DNA of 64,000 nucleotides, taken from Phlebopus portentosus (lineage: Eukaryota > Basidiomycota > Agaricomycetes > Boletales > Boletinellaceae). Position numbers and translations under genes: made by a program. The stretch covers positions 930,001 through 994,000 of the forward strand of contig JAYXKI010000011.1 in assembly GCA_037892935.1 (NCBI GenBank). The letters are read 5' to 3'. The notes below the pieces were generated by a model. The model made no database searches and had not been told where the DNA came from. It saw nothing but the letters and a program-made list of their open reading frames with translations. Of the stretch, positions 27,831 through 39,139 are shown piece by piece; the first letter of the stretch is position 1, and the number at the start of each line of letters is the position of its first letter.

Positions 27831-28620
27831 AGCGCACTTTTATTGCAGCTTCAAGAATGGCTTGTGACTTGTTCCGGTGCCAACCGCTGAGGTAGTACCA
27901 GTACCAGTGCAGGTATGGCAAGCAGCTACTTAGAAAATTTTGACACCAACTCCGCAAAAGACCTTCAAGGTGCTTCTCTCAGCCTGACCAATGAAAATTA
28001 TTCTATATTTGTCGGTCCAGATTCCCCAAAGGAGCGTGCAGAAAAAAACAGAGATGAAACCTGGAAGCTCTGCGCTTTTCCCTTGCGGAGGTTAGCGAAA
28101 GGAGGACGAGCGAGTTGGATGCATTGAGTCAACGATGGCGAAATATTTCGGAGATGAGTCGTCATAATCAGAATATCCGATTATCGCCGGTCCATACGAG
28201 TCCAGTCCATGGACCAACGAGACCGAGCACATCATCCAACGTTTCGAACCGCGTCTTTGACTTCTTTCACCACGACCGACAGCTGCGGACTCGAGGCTCC
28301 CAAACCTCACGAATATGCCTGGTCTCCATAGGCGGCATCTGAACTTGCATAATGCGGACGTGCATTTCTTGTCCATGATAAAGCAGGGCCGGAGCCGCTC
28401 TTTGCGATTTTTCTCTAAGTTGTAATACTCGCTTTGCGTGACCACCCAACTCGTTCCTGGACAACTTGAACTTGGTCGAAAATATGTGGTATAGGTATCT
28501 CGTAAACAGATTGTCACTTCTGGAATATTTCCGGCTCTGTTCTGTGATTCGTGTACTCAAGGACCTCACATAAAAGAACGAAGGTCATCACTTCGGCAGC
28601 GTCTATTTAGATATAGTCGT
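27831..28620. other. intergenic
   Basis: About 790 bp between the divergent aspartokinase gene and the first tandem repeat unit. No feature was recognised. Confidence 0.4.
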
Positions 28621-29530
28621 AAAGTGACGACGGTGATATCGAATATCCGCGAAGCTCCCGACTGATAAATCCGAGCTTTTCTTCCCTTTCTTCTCTTCCT
28701 TTCTGCCATCTCGTCACTTTCGTAAAGATGTATTATTATACGAGGAACTTTTCGCGCGGTTCTCGTCGTCCTCCTGACGAGCACCCATCCGGGGCGGCTT
28801 ACAGAGAAGGATACCGCAGCGACGTACGATATGTCCCCCTGCTCATCTTGAACCTGATGATTAGGTGTATGAGAGGTGACATATCGTGCCTGCAGGGCAT
28901 CCAAGTCGATACAGTGACCTTCGTCAGGGCACCCCGACACCTCGACACAGTCCCATCGCACAGACGCTCTGAGAATACGGCAGCTACAGTCATCGCGATA
29001 TAAGGCCAATTCCTGTCATACCGCCCCGCCCGGCTCGGATTAGTGAGCTGGAACATCTATTCGTTATGCAAGAGACGACAGAACTGCCAACTGGGAGGGA
29101 AGCTTTTCCCGTGGACCTTGCCGGCAAAGTACAGAACCGGTTCGAAGCGAAGTAAAGCACTCTCCCGAGAAGAGTCGTTCAACCGCCTCAGACGTCGGCT
29201 GGACTGTGACTAAGAACTACTGGCGCCGCCTTCAGGACGAGCGCGCTGCGCTTAAACCAGTCGATCCGGGTTTCAGCAGTAAAATCAATGGATTGAGGGT
29301 AAGGGTATTGGCCACTCTGAGAAAGGAAAGAAATGAAGAGACCAAGAGCGAAGAGGACGAGCAGAGAAAGGAGTTTGAGAATCTTTTGGAGGCCGCGGAC
29401 GGGGAGGCCAAGACGTCTGATGATTTGGAGGAGCTTGTGAAGAATCTTGCGATTTCGAGATAGGACGATTATTTGACTTTCTTTCTATGTCTTTGCTTGG
29501 ACACTATCCCCGCTTTCCTCGTCAGTGGCA
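28621..29530 (+). repeat. tandem duplication, unit 1
   Basis: Diverged copy of 29848-30775 at an offset of about 1.23-1.25 kb. Similarity begins at AAAGTGACG with GATAAATCCGAG nearby and covers the upstream region, the gene and the 3' flank up to TTTCCTCGTC. Confidence 0.8.
28728..29463 (+). CDS. small basic/charged unknown protein, tandem copy 1
   Basis: I recognise no family. The ATG at 28728 opens MYYYTRNFSRGSRRPPDEHP and runs to a GTACGA donor after GYRSD. A middle segment (RPIPVIPPRPARISELEHLF) is open in one frame. The last exon contains SPEKSRSTASDVGWTVTKNYW, WRRLQDERAALKPVDPGFSS, a lysine/glutamate-rich helix and DDLEELVKNLAISR, ending at TAG 29461-29463. Exon junction phases between the three parts are not settled. 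The C-terminal about 90 residues look like a charged coiled coil. The same gene is repeated 1.25 kb downstream, and the parallel conservation of the C-terminal reading frame in both copies is the main evidence that it is coding. Confidence 0.45.
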
Positions 29531-29847
29531 AATCGTGAGTTTCCCAACAAGCATCAGTCGCTTGGACATCCCATCCAGATACTCTCGAATGCCTAAATCA
29601 TTTTCTCGCATCAGCTTACTGATGTACCAGATGGTCGCTACACGTGGTCCTCATAGGTGGAATCTAGGCTGGAATAACCTAGATTTCTAAAATTTCCGGG
29701 ACTTAGTTTGTGACCTTTCTCGTTAGGATCGTCTCTGCCTTGCGACATTTCATCTCGTCCCTGGACGAGCTGGCCGGCTATCTGGTGTAAGCACAGCTTG
29801 CATCTTCATTTCTGGTATTTGCTCGCCTCTGGATATACAGTAATTGC

Positions 29848-30775
29848 AAAGTGACGGCGGGGATATGCAACGTCCCGCAAAGTTCGCGGAGATGATAAAT
29901 CCGAGATTTGTCTTGCTTTTCTTCTCTTTTCTTCTCTTCCCTCGGTTATCTCGTCACTTCCTCTCAGCCGTGCTAAAGGACGTACATATTACCGATCTCA
30001 ACACCTGCGGAGCGGTTCTCGTCGTTCTCGTCGCGCATCGCGTGCCTGCCCGAGGGGCCTTACAGAGAATACAGCGGCTCACGGTACGTCGCGCCGACAC
30101 TCGCAGCACTTCAGAACCGTTGAGCCCTGGAACTACGGCTGCTATAGCGATGGAGATATAAGGATGATTCCTTTTACAAGAAGACAAGGCGGAAAGCACG
30201 GAGAACCCATTCTGCGAAATCTCGTGGGCTACGTCGGTCAGAACCAGATCAAAGCAAAGAAAAGAAATCGCCCAAGAAGAGTCATCCAGCCGCATCGACA
30301 CCGTCAACACTATCGAAATTTGGAACTCCCATCCCAGAATCGATAAGCCAGGATCGGCTGGAAGGAAGAAAGAAGCGTCTTGGCAGACACAAGGATGACT
30401 TATCCGGATACCTCTCCAAGGCCAGTTCCGACAAATCCGGCTTTGACTGGATTGCAACCAGGAAGTACCGGCACCGACTCCAGGACGAGTATTCCGCCCT
30501 CAAGCCGGATGACCCAGACTTCAGCAGCAAGATAGACGGCCTGAGAGCAAGGGCACTGGCCGCTCTCAGAAAGGGTATCACGGAAAGGAATAAGGAGGTG
30601 AAGAGCGAAGAGGACGAGCAGAGGAAGGAGTTCGAGAGTTTTTCGGAAGCTGCGGAGAAGAAAGTCAAGCTGTCCGGTGAGCTGGAGCAGCTCATAAAGA
30701 ATTTGACGAGTTAGGATCATTATTTGACTCGAATCAATATCTGCTTGAACTCCGTCTCTCTTTCCTCGTCGATGG
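29848..30775 (+). repeat. tandem duplication, unit 2
   Basis: Second unit of the duplication beginning at 28621, with the same order of blocks: AAAGTGACG, GATAAATCCGAG, a pyrimidine-rich tract, the coding part, then ATTATTTGACT and TTTCCTCGTC. Divergence is substantial, so the duplication is not recent. Confidence 0.8.
30181..30714 (+). CDS. small basic unknown protein, tandem copy 2 (start lost or relocated)
   Basis: The last exon is open for 177 codons: an Arg/Lys-rich start (KKTRRKARRTHSAK), then SKEKKSPKKSHPAASTPSTL, GFDWIATRKYRHRLQDEYSA, LKPDDPDFSSKIDGLRARAL, a KSEEDEQRKEFE helix and LSGELEQLIKNLTS, with TAG at 30712-30714. It parallels copy 1 residue by residue in its C-terminal half and is longer at the N-terminal side. 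At the position of the copy 1 start codon (TAAAGATG) this copy reads TAAAGGAC, so the ancestral ATG is gone; translation would need another start. The function is unknown; the composition would suit a nucleic-acid-associated protein, but that is only inference. Confidence 0.45.
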   Translation, partial: KTRRKARRTHSAKSRGLRRSEPDQSKEKKSPKKSHPAASTPSTLSKFGTPIPESISQDRLEGRKKRLGRHKDDLSGYLSKASSDKSGFDWIATRKYRHRLQDEYSALKPDDPDFSSKIDGLRARALAALRKGITERNKEVKSEEDEQRKEFESFSEAAEKKVKLSGELEQLIKNLTS

Positions 30776-33748
30776 CAGAATACTCATTTCTCTTAACTGC
30801 ATCACTGGCGACCAGTTATGTATTTTGGGAATCCTATACAGGTACTCACGTACGTACATCAAGTCGTTCTCTTCTACCGATTCGCGAGACGGGGTCCCTT
30901 CCTACCTGCTTTGCAATGTACGTACTAGAGGACACCCGTGATAATCTGCCAGGCAACCAGGCACCCCAAGTTACCCCCCTCCCCTCCCCTCTCCCTTTCC
31001 CTCCTTCCCAAGGCACCCAGTGCACATGCACATGCGTAACGCGTGTATTTTTTTTCTTCTTCCGAGAGCCAAGACGACCGGAATCAATTATTATAATACG
31101 AATGGCATATATGTACCGTCGTATACTTGTACCGTTATGCAAGAGAAGAGCCGTTAAGCTGTTTTGAAAAATGCCCGTTCGGCGTTCGCTAATAAATAAA
31201 TAAGAGGACTCTACCTATGCTATGCGTTTCCCTCCGAGTCATATTTACTTCTCGTCAGAAATTTTCGATTCAATGCGCGTTTAGGTGTGTATGTACCCCT
31301 GTCTTCTCAAACCGTATCACCATCACCATCCCCGCTCTTCTCTATCCCTGCCTAAGCAATCACCCTCTTTCCGTTCCTGAGCAAACCACCGTGGGTAACG
31401 AAGTGGCAGGCACAGATGCTAGTGGTACTATGTAGTAAGTAGATAGCACTGAAATCCCTACGTCTTCTCGCTTCTAACAATAAGTATGGGTATGGAAAAG
31501 ATCGTCCAGGCATGCAATGAATTGAATTAATTGAATTGGGAGCGAGCCAGGGGTAAAAGATTTGAGTGAGCGGATCTAGAGGAGAGGCACTGCAGCCTGA
31601 GTTCGGCCGGGCTTCATCAAGTTTTGCCTACTGCAGGCAGCACTCAGTGGATATATGTATGTATATATATACGTTTTTTTTTCTTTTTTTGGGGGGGAGA
31701 GAGAGCTCTGAACGTAAGATGGTATGTATGTATAAGTGAGCATGTCCAGACTTGGATTTGGATTTGGATTTGGACTTGGGCTCTGTACGTCAATCCTGAG
31801 TTTTTCGGTACGTTTTGCCTTTGGCACGGCTTACAGTAAAGGTGGTTCACGTCTACGTAGTTAGAAAGAAGGAAAAAGGGGAAGAGAGAGGAGAGAGGGG
31901 AGGAGAGAATATACAACATGTGAGATGATCTCGGCGTTCCCGGGTCAAGACATCCATGCATCGGGTTACGATATACTGTACATCATTCTGGTGATTCTGC
32001 CAGGAACGGGAGAGCCATCAATACAGTGTTTATTATCCTACTTAGACGTGCAGTGCATCGTCCAAGAGGCAAGAGTTAGAGAGCCTTAGATGCCCTACGT
32101 ACGCGCAATAGTTTGTGAATGCTGAGTGCGTAGATTTCGGACAGACGGTTGCTCCGAAGAAAGAAGGGTAAGTAGTATTATCCATCCATCCATCTTGCGC
32201 AGCGCGGAAAGTGTTTTATGATATGAAAAGGCACGCATGGAAGTTCTTGCCTTATCCAATTCATCATTTCATCTTGGATATTAGCTTAACTTACCAAATA
32301 GCCTCCGCTCGGCGTACTCATCATAAGCACCTGTTATAATATTAATAAGTACCCTCTTCCCCGCTTTTCACCTTCTTCTCCGTTCCTCGTTTCCCTGTTG
32401 CCGTCATCTCCGCAACCACAGGCACCACATGGGCACCGCGGCCAGTGCCCCATTCACACTGAAAGCTTACCTCACCCCATTGCCTTTTTTTTCGTTCAGG
32501 CGCCACAGGCACCCGAATCTGCACACACGAGGTCGGGCTTTCCGTTTAGGTTTTTTGGGGAAGGAGACGGATGAGGGGTCGGAGAGAGCGCTTAAAGCGA
32601 ATGCGAAATATATAAGCTTCAATTTTGATATCTCGTGCCCGTGCATGCCGCTGGAGTTGGCGCCGTTCCCGAGGAGGAGGGTGGTGGTGTTGAGCCGCAG
32701 GTATCGGGGGTTTTCCCGAGAAGCGCTTGATTACTGTAAATGCAGATAAAGAAGTAACTTGGGAAGAGCGGGGGAGAGGAAAGAAGTGCGTGGAGGTGAA
32801 CGAATGGGGTGGGGAGGATACATAAAAACTTGTCTGCTCTGCATCGACGACTCGGAGTTGAGTGAGTCCGGCCGGGAGGACCCGTATATATTCATAACTG
32901 CACGAGGCAGGACAGTAAAAAGACCTCAAAAGATGGCACTTACAGTAAGTGCGATAATTATACATACGTATCGTGAATGTGATTCAATTTTTTTTTCTCC
33001 GCGTGGTTTCCTATTCTACGCAAGGGATCGGAGTTATGCAGAATGAATGAATTGAAATCATTTACTTTACAAAACTGAATCGGTCGGAGGACGGGTGTGT
33101 GCTATCATATCCATATCAGGGATCAAAATCAGCGAATTCAGTTCGTCGAAATCTGAATTCTTCACGACTGTTTTGAAACCGCCGGTATGAGGAAGGAATG
33201 AGGGATAAATGTGAGAATGACCAGCCGTGACGACGTACGTACTGTTACGAGGATACAGGAAGTTGGCGAAGGGGTTGGAGTGGGAGAAGGATAGATTCCG
33301 AGGTTCAGTTGCTTCGGTGCCTGGTCACTCTGTTGCGGCGCATTGAGGAACCGGAATGGCTGTGCAGACTAGTATTACATAACTGTACCTCTCCCAGGCA
33401 CGTCAAAGAGACGCACTGCACATGCACAGCACCAGACAGACGTCAGTCAGGTACGGTCACTCGCGGATGGGTATGGTATGTATGCCTAATTGAGCAGTTA
33501 TAATATAATAAATAAATGAATATTCGGGGAAACGAGGGGAAATAAAAAGTCTATTTCCAGATTTTCAGGGCAAGGCCATATAATATACCGACTTTTACTT
33601 CGTGCATATGCTGCTGTGGTGAGAACGCGTTACCCGTTACCCGGTCCTCCTCTTCCCTCAATCCAATCCATCCATCTCCTGTTCTGCCTCTCCCATCTTC
33701 TGCCACTTCACCCTCCTCAAGCTGGCTGACTTCAATTCACCGCGCCAG
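30776..33748. other. long gene-free stretch with simple repeats
   Basis: About 3 kb without a recognisable gene. It holds purine- and pyrimidine-rich tracts (for example near 30970-31010 and 31862-31907), a short GGATTT tandem near 31752-31775, and a TCCA repeat near 32180-32193. Short open frames around 32340-32965 show no coding character. Confidence 0.4.
31752..31777 (+). repeat. short GGATTT microsatellite
   Basis: Three to four consecutive units of the hexamer GGATTT (TTGGATTTGGATTTGGA) with a slightly changed last unit. Too short to suggest telomeric origin. Confidence 0.6.
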
Positions 33749-36700
33749 GCGTCTCTCTCCTTCGACGCCGACGAGAAGCAGAAACGCAAAGAGAAATCTG
33801 GATCCGCTACTGGTGGTGCTACTGCTATTGCTACTGCTACTGTCGTAGCAGTGAACTCGAGTACAAACATTAACTCTGTGTTGTCATCGACGACGGCGGG
33901 GCCAGGTGCAAGTCCGAGCGTAGGTGCAAGACCCGGTCCAAGTTCAGGTCCAGGTCCATCTACGCGATCCCTAACCAGCGGAGGAGGTTTCGGATTCGCA
34001 AACTTCATCTACAACAGTATGCCCTCACTAACAGGTAGCGGGAGCAGCGGAGGAGGAGGAGGTGGGAAGAACGATGACCCGCTCACGCTTGTGATGGCAC
34101 CTCCACCGGACGAGACGCCAGAAGAGCGGGACGCGCGGCTCGCACGCGAGGCTGAGGCACGCCGCATCAGCGAAGCTATCGACGAGCAGCTCAAGCAGGA
34201 ACGCCTGCAACAAAAGAAGAATAAGATCGTCAAGCTCTTGCTCTTGGGTCAGAGCGAGTCTGGTGAGTATCTTCTTTCTCTCCTCGTGCTTTGATACCTC
34301 TTTCAATTTCGATTCGATCCTCGCTCGAATCTATCGGGTGAATCACGTGATATATGTAACATCGAGAGGAAACTTCAAACAATGTTTGCATTAAAAGAAT
34401 TCTTCGAGGTGCCGTCTTAAATGTGCATATAATGTGTTTCTTCGAGGAAACAATCACGCTTATTCATTCGTTATCCTCGGCCTGACCGGCGATTTGACTT
34501 ATCTCGATTCCATCATCATCATCATCGATCAATAAACTGACTTATTATTTCCACCTGTGACAGGAAAATCAACTACTTTACGACGTACGTTTAAGAACTA
34601 CGCGAAATAAGATGTCAATTCATTCATTTTTTTTTTGTCCAGAGTTCCAACGATTATACACCCCATCGGCGTTCAGAGAGGAACGCGTCCTCTGGAGATC
34701 CGTCATCCAACTCAACCTTGTCCGGTCCGTGCGGAAGATCCTCGATGCGTTGGCAGAGCATTCGCAAGTACTTTACGCTGAGTCTTCGAACCTGCGGCAC
34801 GCCATGGGCGCTTTGCGAGGAGGAGGGGAAGACGATTCGGATGGGGACGGCGAGGACAGCATGACGTCCTTCTTAGACCCGGCGGCGCACCTGCACGAGC
34901 TGAGCATGCGCCTAATCCCGCTCCGGCATATCGAGCAGCTCCTGATTGCGAAGCTCGTCCCGCCCGATGAGTCCGAGGCGACGCATTTTGGAGCAGAAGT
35001 CCCCGATGCTGGGCCGGGTATCGCTAGCGGGAGTGGGATTTACGGGGGTGTGAGTGTTGGAAGAGGGCACGATCGAGGAGGAGGAGGGAATGCGAGGAAC
35101 CAGGAGATCTTCGTCCGCCCTGGTACGGCGTGGAAGGGCTTCGTAGCGCGGGGTAAGGGCCGACCAACGAATCGCTCGCCCTCGCCTCCCTCTCCTACAC
35201 CCTCCAACTCGCATTCTAACTCACATTACTCCCACTCTCACTCTCATTCTCATTCAAACTCAAATTCACATCATAATCACTCGAACTCGACTTACTACTC
35301 GCATCCCCTGGAATACGGGCACGGGCGCTCGCATTCGCACTCGCGCGAGGTCGAGCTGCAGGACGAGCCGACGACGGTGCTGCATGCGCTGAGGCACGAT
35401 ATCATGAGCCTGTGGCGCGACCCGACTGTTAAGGAGGTGCTGAGGAAGAAGAAGATTAGGCTTGAGGAGCAGCCTGGGTTGTACGTCGTCTTTTTCCCCC
35501 TCCTATCCTCGAATCGCTCTCGTCTTCATGACATATTGACTTGTTTTTATCGGTCTCCGTTTTTGTGTGGTCATCCTTAGCTTCCTAAACGACCTCGAGC
35601 GAGTCACGTCGTTGAAGTACATGCCTTCAGACGGTAAGCACCTCTTCATTCCCACCGACTGACATTCACACTCCCGCTCATACTCACTCCTGTGCTGCTT
35701 ATAGATGACGTCCTAAAAGCACGACTCAAAACAGTCGGCGTCTCCGAGCACCGATTCCGCATGGAGTCTGGACATGAGAGCGGTACGGAGTGGAGGATTG
35801 TAGACGTCGGCGGGTCAAGGTCTCAAGTCAGTATTATCAGCACCCCCTCTTTTTTCTTTTTTCTTTGTCCTCCCTTGAAGAAAAAGCTCACTCATTCATG
35901 TTTTTGCTTTGCCTGTGTATTTTTTTTACAGAGACGTGAGCACCCTCTCTCTACCCTACTTACTTTCTTTGCGGTTGATTGAGTCGGGATGTGCTAATCG
36001 CATCGTATCACGTATGGCTCGTGGACCCGGACCGCTTTAGCTACATGGGTTCCATTCTTCGAAGATGGTATGTATTTGTCAATATCAATGTCTTCCCAAA
36101 CTCTTCTCCCGGTCGAGCTTCTTCTCTATTCAAGACCGTGCCTACGGAAGAACTGATTGCCATTGAATATGTATACTGATGTACCCCTTTTTTTTCTTTC
36201 TATGTTGATGTTGATGAGTAGTAAACGCGATTATATTCCTCGCCCCGATTTCTGGATTCGACCAGGTGCTTGCGGAGGACCGGACGGTGAATCGATTGGT
36301 AAGTCCTTGCTTCGTCTCTTTTGTCTGTGTCTAAATATGAAATTCATCTAACTGAATTCTTCATTCTGTCGGTTCGATACTTGTTATTCATCGAATCTCC
36401 GCCTTTCTCTTTGAAAACAAACAAACAAACAGGAAGACAGCGTCCTGCTGTGGAAGATGATCTGCTCCAACAAACTGCTCGCTAACGTCGAGCTGGTTCT
36501 GTTCCTCAACAAGTGCGATATACTGGATAAGAAGCTCAAGGCTGGTGTGAAGCTGGTGAAGTATGTGAGGAGTTTCCAGGATCGGCCGAACGACTCGGAT
36601 ACGGTGCAGAAATGTACGTGTGCTACACTATGCGTGTTTCCTTTCTCTTTGGGTTGTGGCCTTTGAAACTGACTCTTTAACCTGACTTTTCATTTATGGC

Positions 36701-36968
36701 CTGAAAAATAGATTTCAGAGCAAAGTTCGCTGCGATCCAGCGAGAGTATTCGCCGAACCCGAGGAAGTTTTATGGGTTCTGTACGTCTGTTACGGTATGT
36801 CCTTCTTTTTCCCTCCCCCCTCCTGTCACCTTTCCTACTTCCTCCGCGCTTTATCCTGAGGCTTACTTTTTGCGAAATTGTTAGGAAATCACGACTACGG
36901 CGGGAATACTTGCGAGCGTGCGGGACATGGTGATGAGGGAACATTTGAAGCGGTCGAAATTACTGTGA
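33749..36968 (+). CDS. divergent, insertion-bearing G-protein alpha subunit; 5' exon unresolved
   Basis: A heterotrimeric G-alpha-like GTPase, expected at the plasma membrane. The start codon lies in an upstream exon that I could not place. A long Ser/Gly/Pro-rich N-terminus leads to KIVKLLLLGQSESG-KSTTLR, the P-loop split by an intron (canonical GAGESGKST). A Ser/His/Asn-rich insertion (35197-35345) lies in the helical domain. The switch I region is DVLKARLKTVGV, keeping the catalytic Arg. Switch II is IVDVGGSRSQR, where the usual catalytic Gln (DVGGQ) is Ser. VNAIIFLAPISGFDQVLAED, LFLNKCDIL (NKxD), FCTSVT (TCAT-type loop) and a C-terminus ending KRSKLL follow. Splicing through about nine introns gives one continuous frame to TGA at 36966-36968. 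Similar non-canonical G-alphas form a large Agaricomycete group; the Ser predicts slow GTP hydrolysis. Confidence 0.9.
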
Positions 36969-39139
36969 GTGGCCATGCCTCGCGGCTCCCGTGAGTTTTG
37001 CTTCTTGGGAAATAGTACTAGGCTTAGTGCTGTCGATGTTGGTACTAACGAATTCTTCTTCTTTTTCTCTGTGCTTCTTGTGCCGTTGCGCTTGTACCTG
37101 CTCTTCCGGTTTGAAGTGTATAAGTTGGGACTTAAGGATGGCTCGATGGGTTCAATGGGAGGGTGACGATGGCCAGTAACTTCCTCTTGGTGCTTTCTGT
37201 TCGTTCGTTCTGTTCGTTCTCCGACTCGGAGTCCTTTCGTCGCCAAGGATGTCGTCTCTATCTATCTGTGATTAATGCACAGAGCTGAAGATGCCGCTTG
37301 CTTGGTTCTGATTTCTGAACCCTGACAACCTTGCCCCCCCACGGCGTACCTTTTTTTACTTTTTCACTCAAGTCGCCGAGAAGTTATACGGCCAGCACCA
37401 ATAAGGAGCAATCACCAGGCAACCCCTTCAACCCACGTTACAAATCAGTGTGCTTCCTCGTCTTCCGCCTTCCTCGCAAAATGTTACATCCACCCTTCAT
37501 ATCGCATCTCCTGCCTCATCATCTGCTTCCTCCCGATCTTCCTTATCCAACACCCGTTTCGTCCGCCAGCGCCAGACGCGGACTCGGGACTCGGATTCGG
37601 ATTTGGGATCGGCAAGTTGCGTTAAGTCCGGACGCCGCGATGTGCAAAGTCCGGATCGTTTTGAGTCGCCTTTGACTTTGAATTTGGGTATTCCTCCGAC
37701 ACCATCGGGGCGCTCGTGCGTCGTGGGTATCTTCACCTGCTCACCCACTCGCCCTCCTTCCTTTCAACCTCTCCGATCAAGTTGCGGGTTCTGTCGGATT
37801 TCGATTCGATTCGATTTGATGCTACCAGTCGACCAATGAGTTCTGAGTCTGAGTCTGACTCCGACTGTGTCGGGTGAGTCGTGGATGGTGAGAATGCGGT
37901 GACTGGTGCGAATGGCCCGGGGGAGGGTGATTCTTTGGAAGATGGGGTGTGTGCTGTTATTAGGTTACTAGGCGTCGGGGAACTGGTGTACGATGTTCAT
38001 CGCAATCTCCATCTCACGGTCTTTTACAAGTTCCATTTTCGTCTGTTTGTCGTCGTCGACGGAAGCTTGTAACTGCACCACTTCGCTCCCTCGACCATCT
38101 AGCGCTCTCCCTTCATAATGTCCGTCATTGATGAATTAAAGTTTACCTTTCTCTTCCTTTATGAGCATCTTCTCATTCTCACGTTCCCCTCCCTTCTTCC
38201 TTCTACTAGTCATATTTCTCGTCCACATCTTTTCTCGACCTGATTCAGTCTTGTCGGTATGGTCTTTTTCTTTTTCTTTTTTCTCTTGTCCTAATTTTCT
38301 TCCCCTTTTCTCTCCTTCCATTTGATCCCGCTGTCAGTATTCCCTGAGATGTCTTCCCTCCTTATGTTTACCTCGCAACTGCCATTTTCCCTCTGCACTC
38401 TTCATACCGTCACGCACCATATCATCCATATCATCCATATCATCCATATCACCCTTATCCTCCGCATCCAGCATATCCTGTATACCGCTTCCCATTTCAC
38501 CATTCATCTTCTTCCATTTATTCTCGATTCACTCACCCCAATATGTAATCCTTCACCTCCCTCTTTCAACGTTGACTGAACGGAGCCCTTTGGAATTCAC
38601 GATAGGTCGAAATAGAAGTAAACGAAAAGAACTCGGTGCGAAACGAAGAACGTTCTTCGAGTCGTCCAAATTTCAAACCTCGTCAGTTGTATTGTATATA
38701 CATGTACATGCAGATGTAAATAACTAACTCGTGTATGTTGTTCGCCGCATGAATTTGTACTTGGGTCGTTCTATAGAAATACGAATTGATTGGTGCGTAT
38801 AGTGAGAACATGTTACTGGTCCCTATGGCGAGTATTCGCTACAACTTGGATTTTCCATCAGAACTACAGTACGTAGGTACATGTATGTCACCGTTGTGTT
38901 TTATGTGTATAATGTGAAAAGTAACGTGTTCTTGTGCAATACCAGTCATCCACCGTCCTACCTTTCTGCGTTCGTGTTTTGAACGGACGGACTGGTTCAT
39001 AAAATAAAGATCCATGCTTACGTATGTAATGGAAGAAGGGAAGAAATGTCAGTCAGTACTGAACTAATAACGTTGTTGGTTGGATTATAAGCACCAGCAG
39101 ATGAAACTCCGTAAACATTACAGTAAGAGATCGTTGGTT
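36969..39139. other. intergenic with low-complexity, Ser-rich open frames
   Basis: Holds the 3' region of the G-alpha gene. Around 37390-37840 a Ser/Pro-rich frame is open without introns, and nearby frames read SSESESDSD; I could not assemble a credible gene. A 9-bp tandem repeat lies at 38419-38450. Confidence 0.35.
38419..38450 (+). repeat. 9-bp tandem repeat (ATATCATCC)
   Basis: About three and a half consecutive copies of ATATCATCC. Confidence 0.7.

Noticed and set aside
31752..31777. GGATTT hexamer run as a telomere-like repeat
   Set aside because: Only about four units, interior, and not the fungal TTAGGG sequence.
37331..37839. Ser/Pro-rich open frames after the G-alpha gene
   Set aside because: Composition follows the low-complexity DNA in all three frames, and no exon chain with a start and stop could be built.
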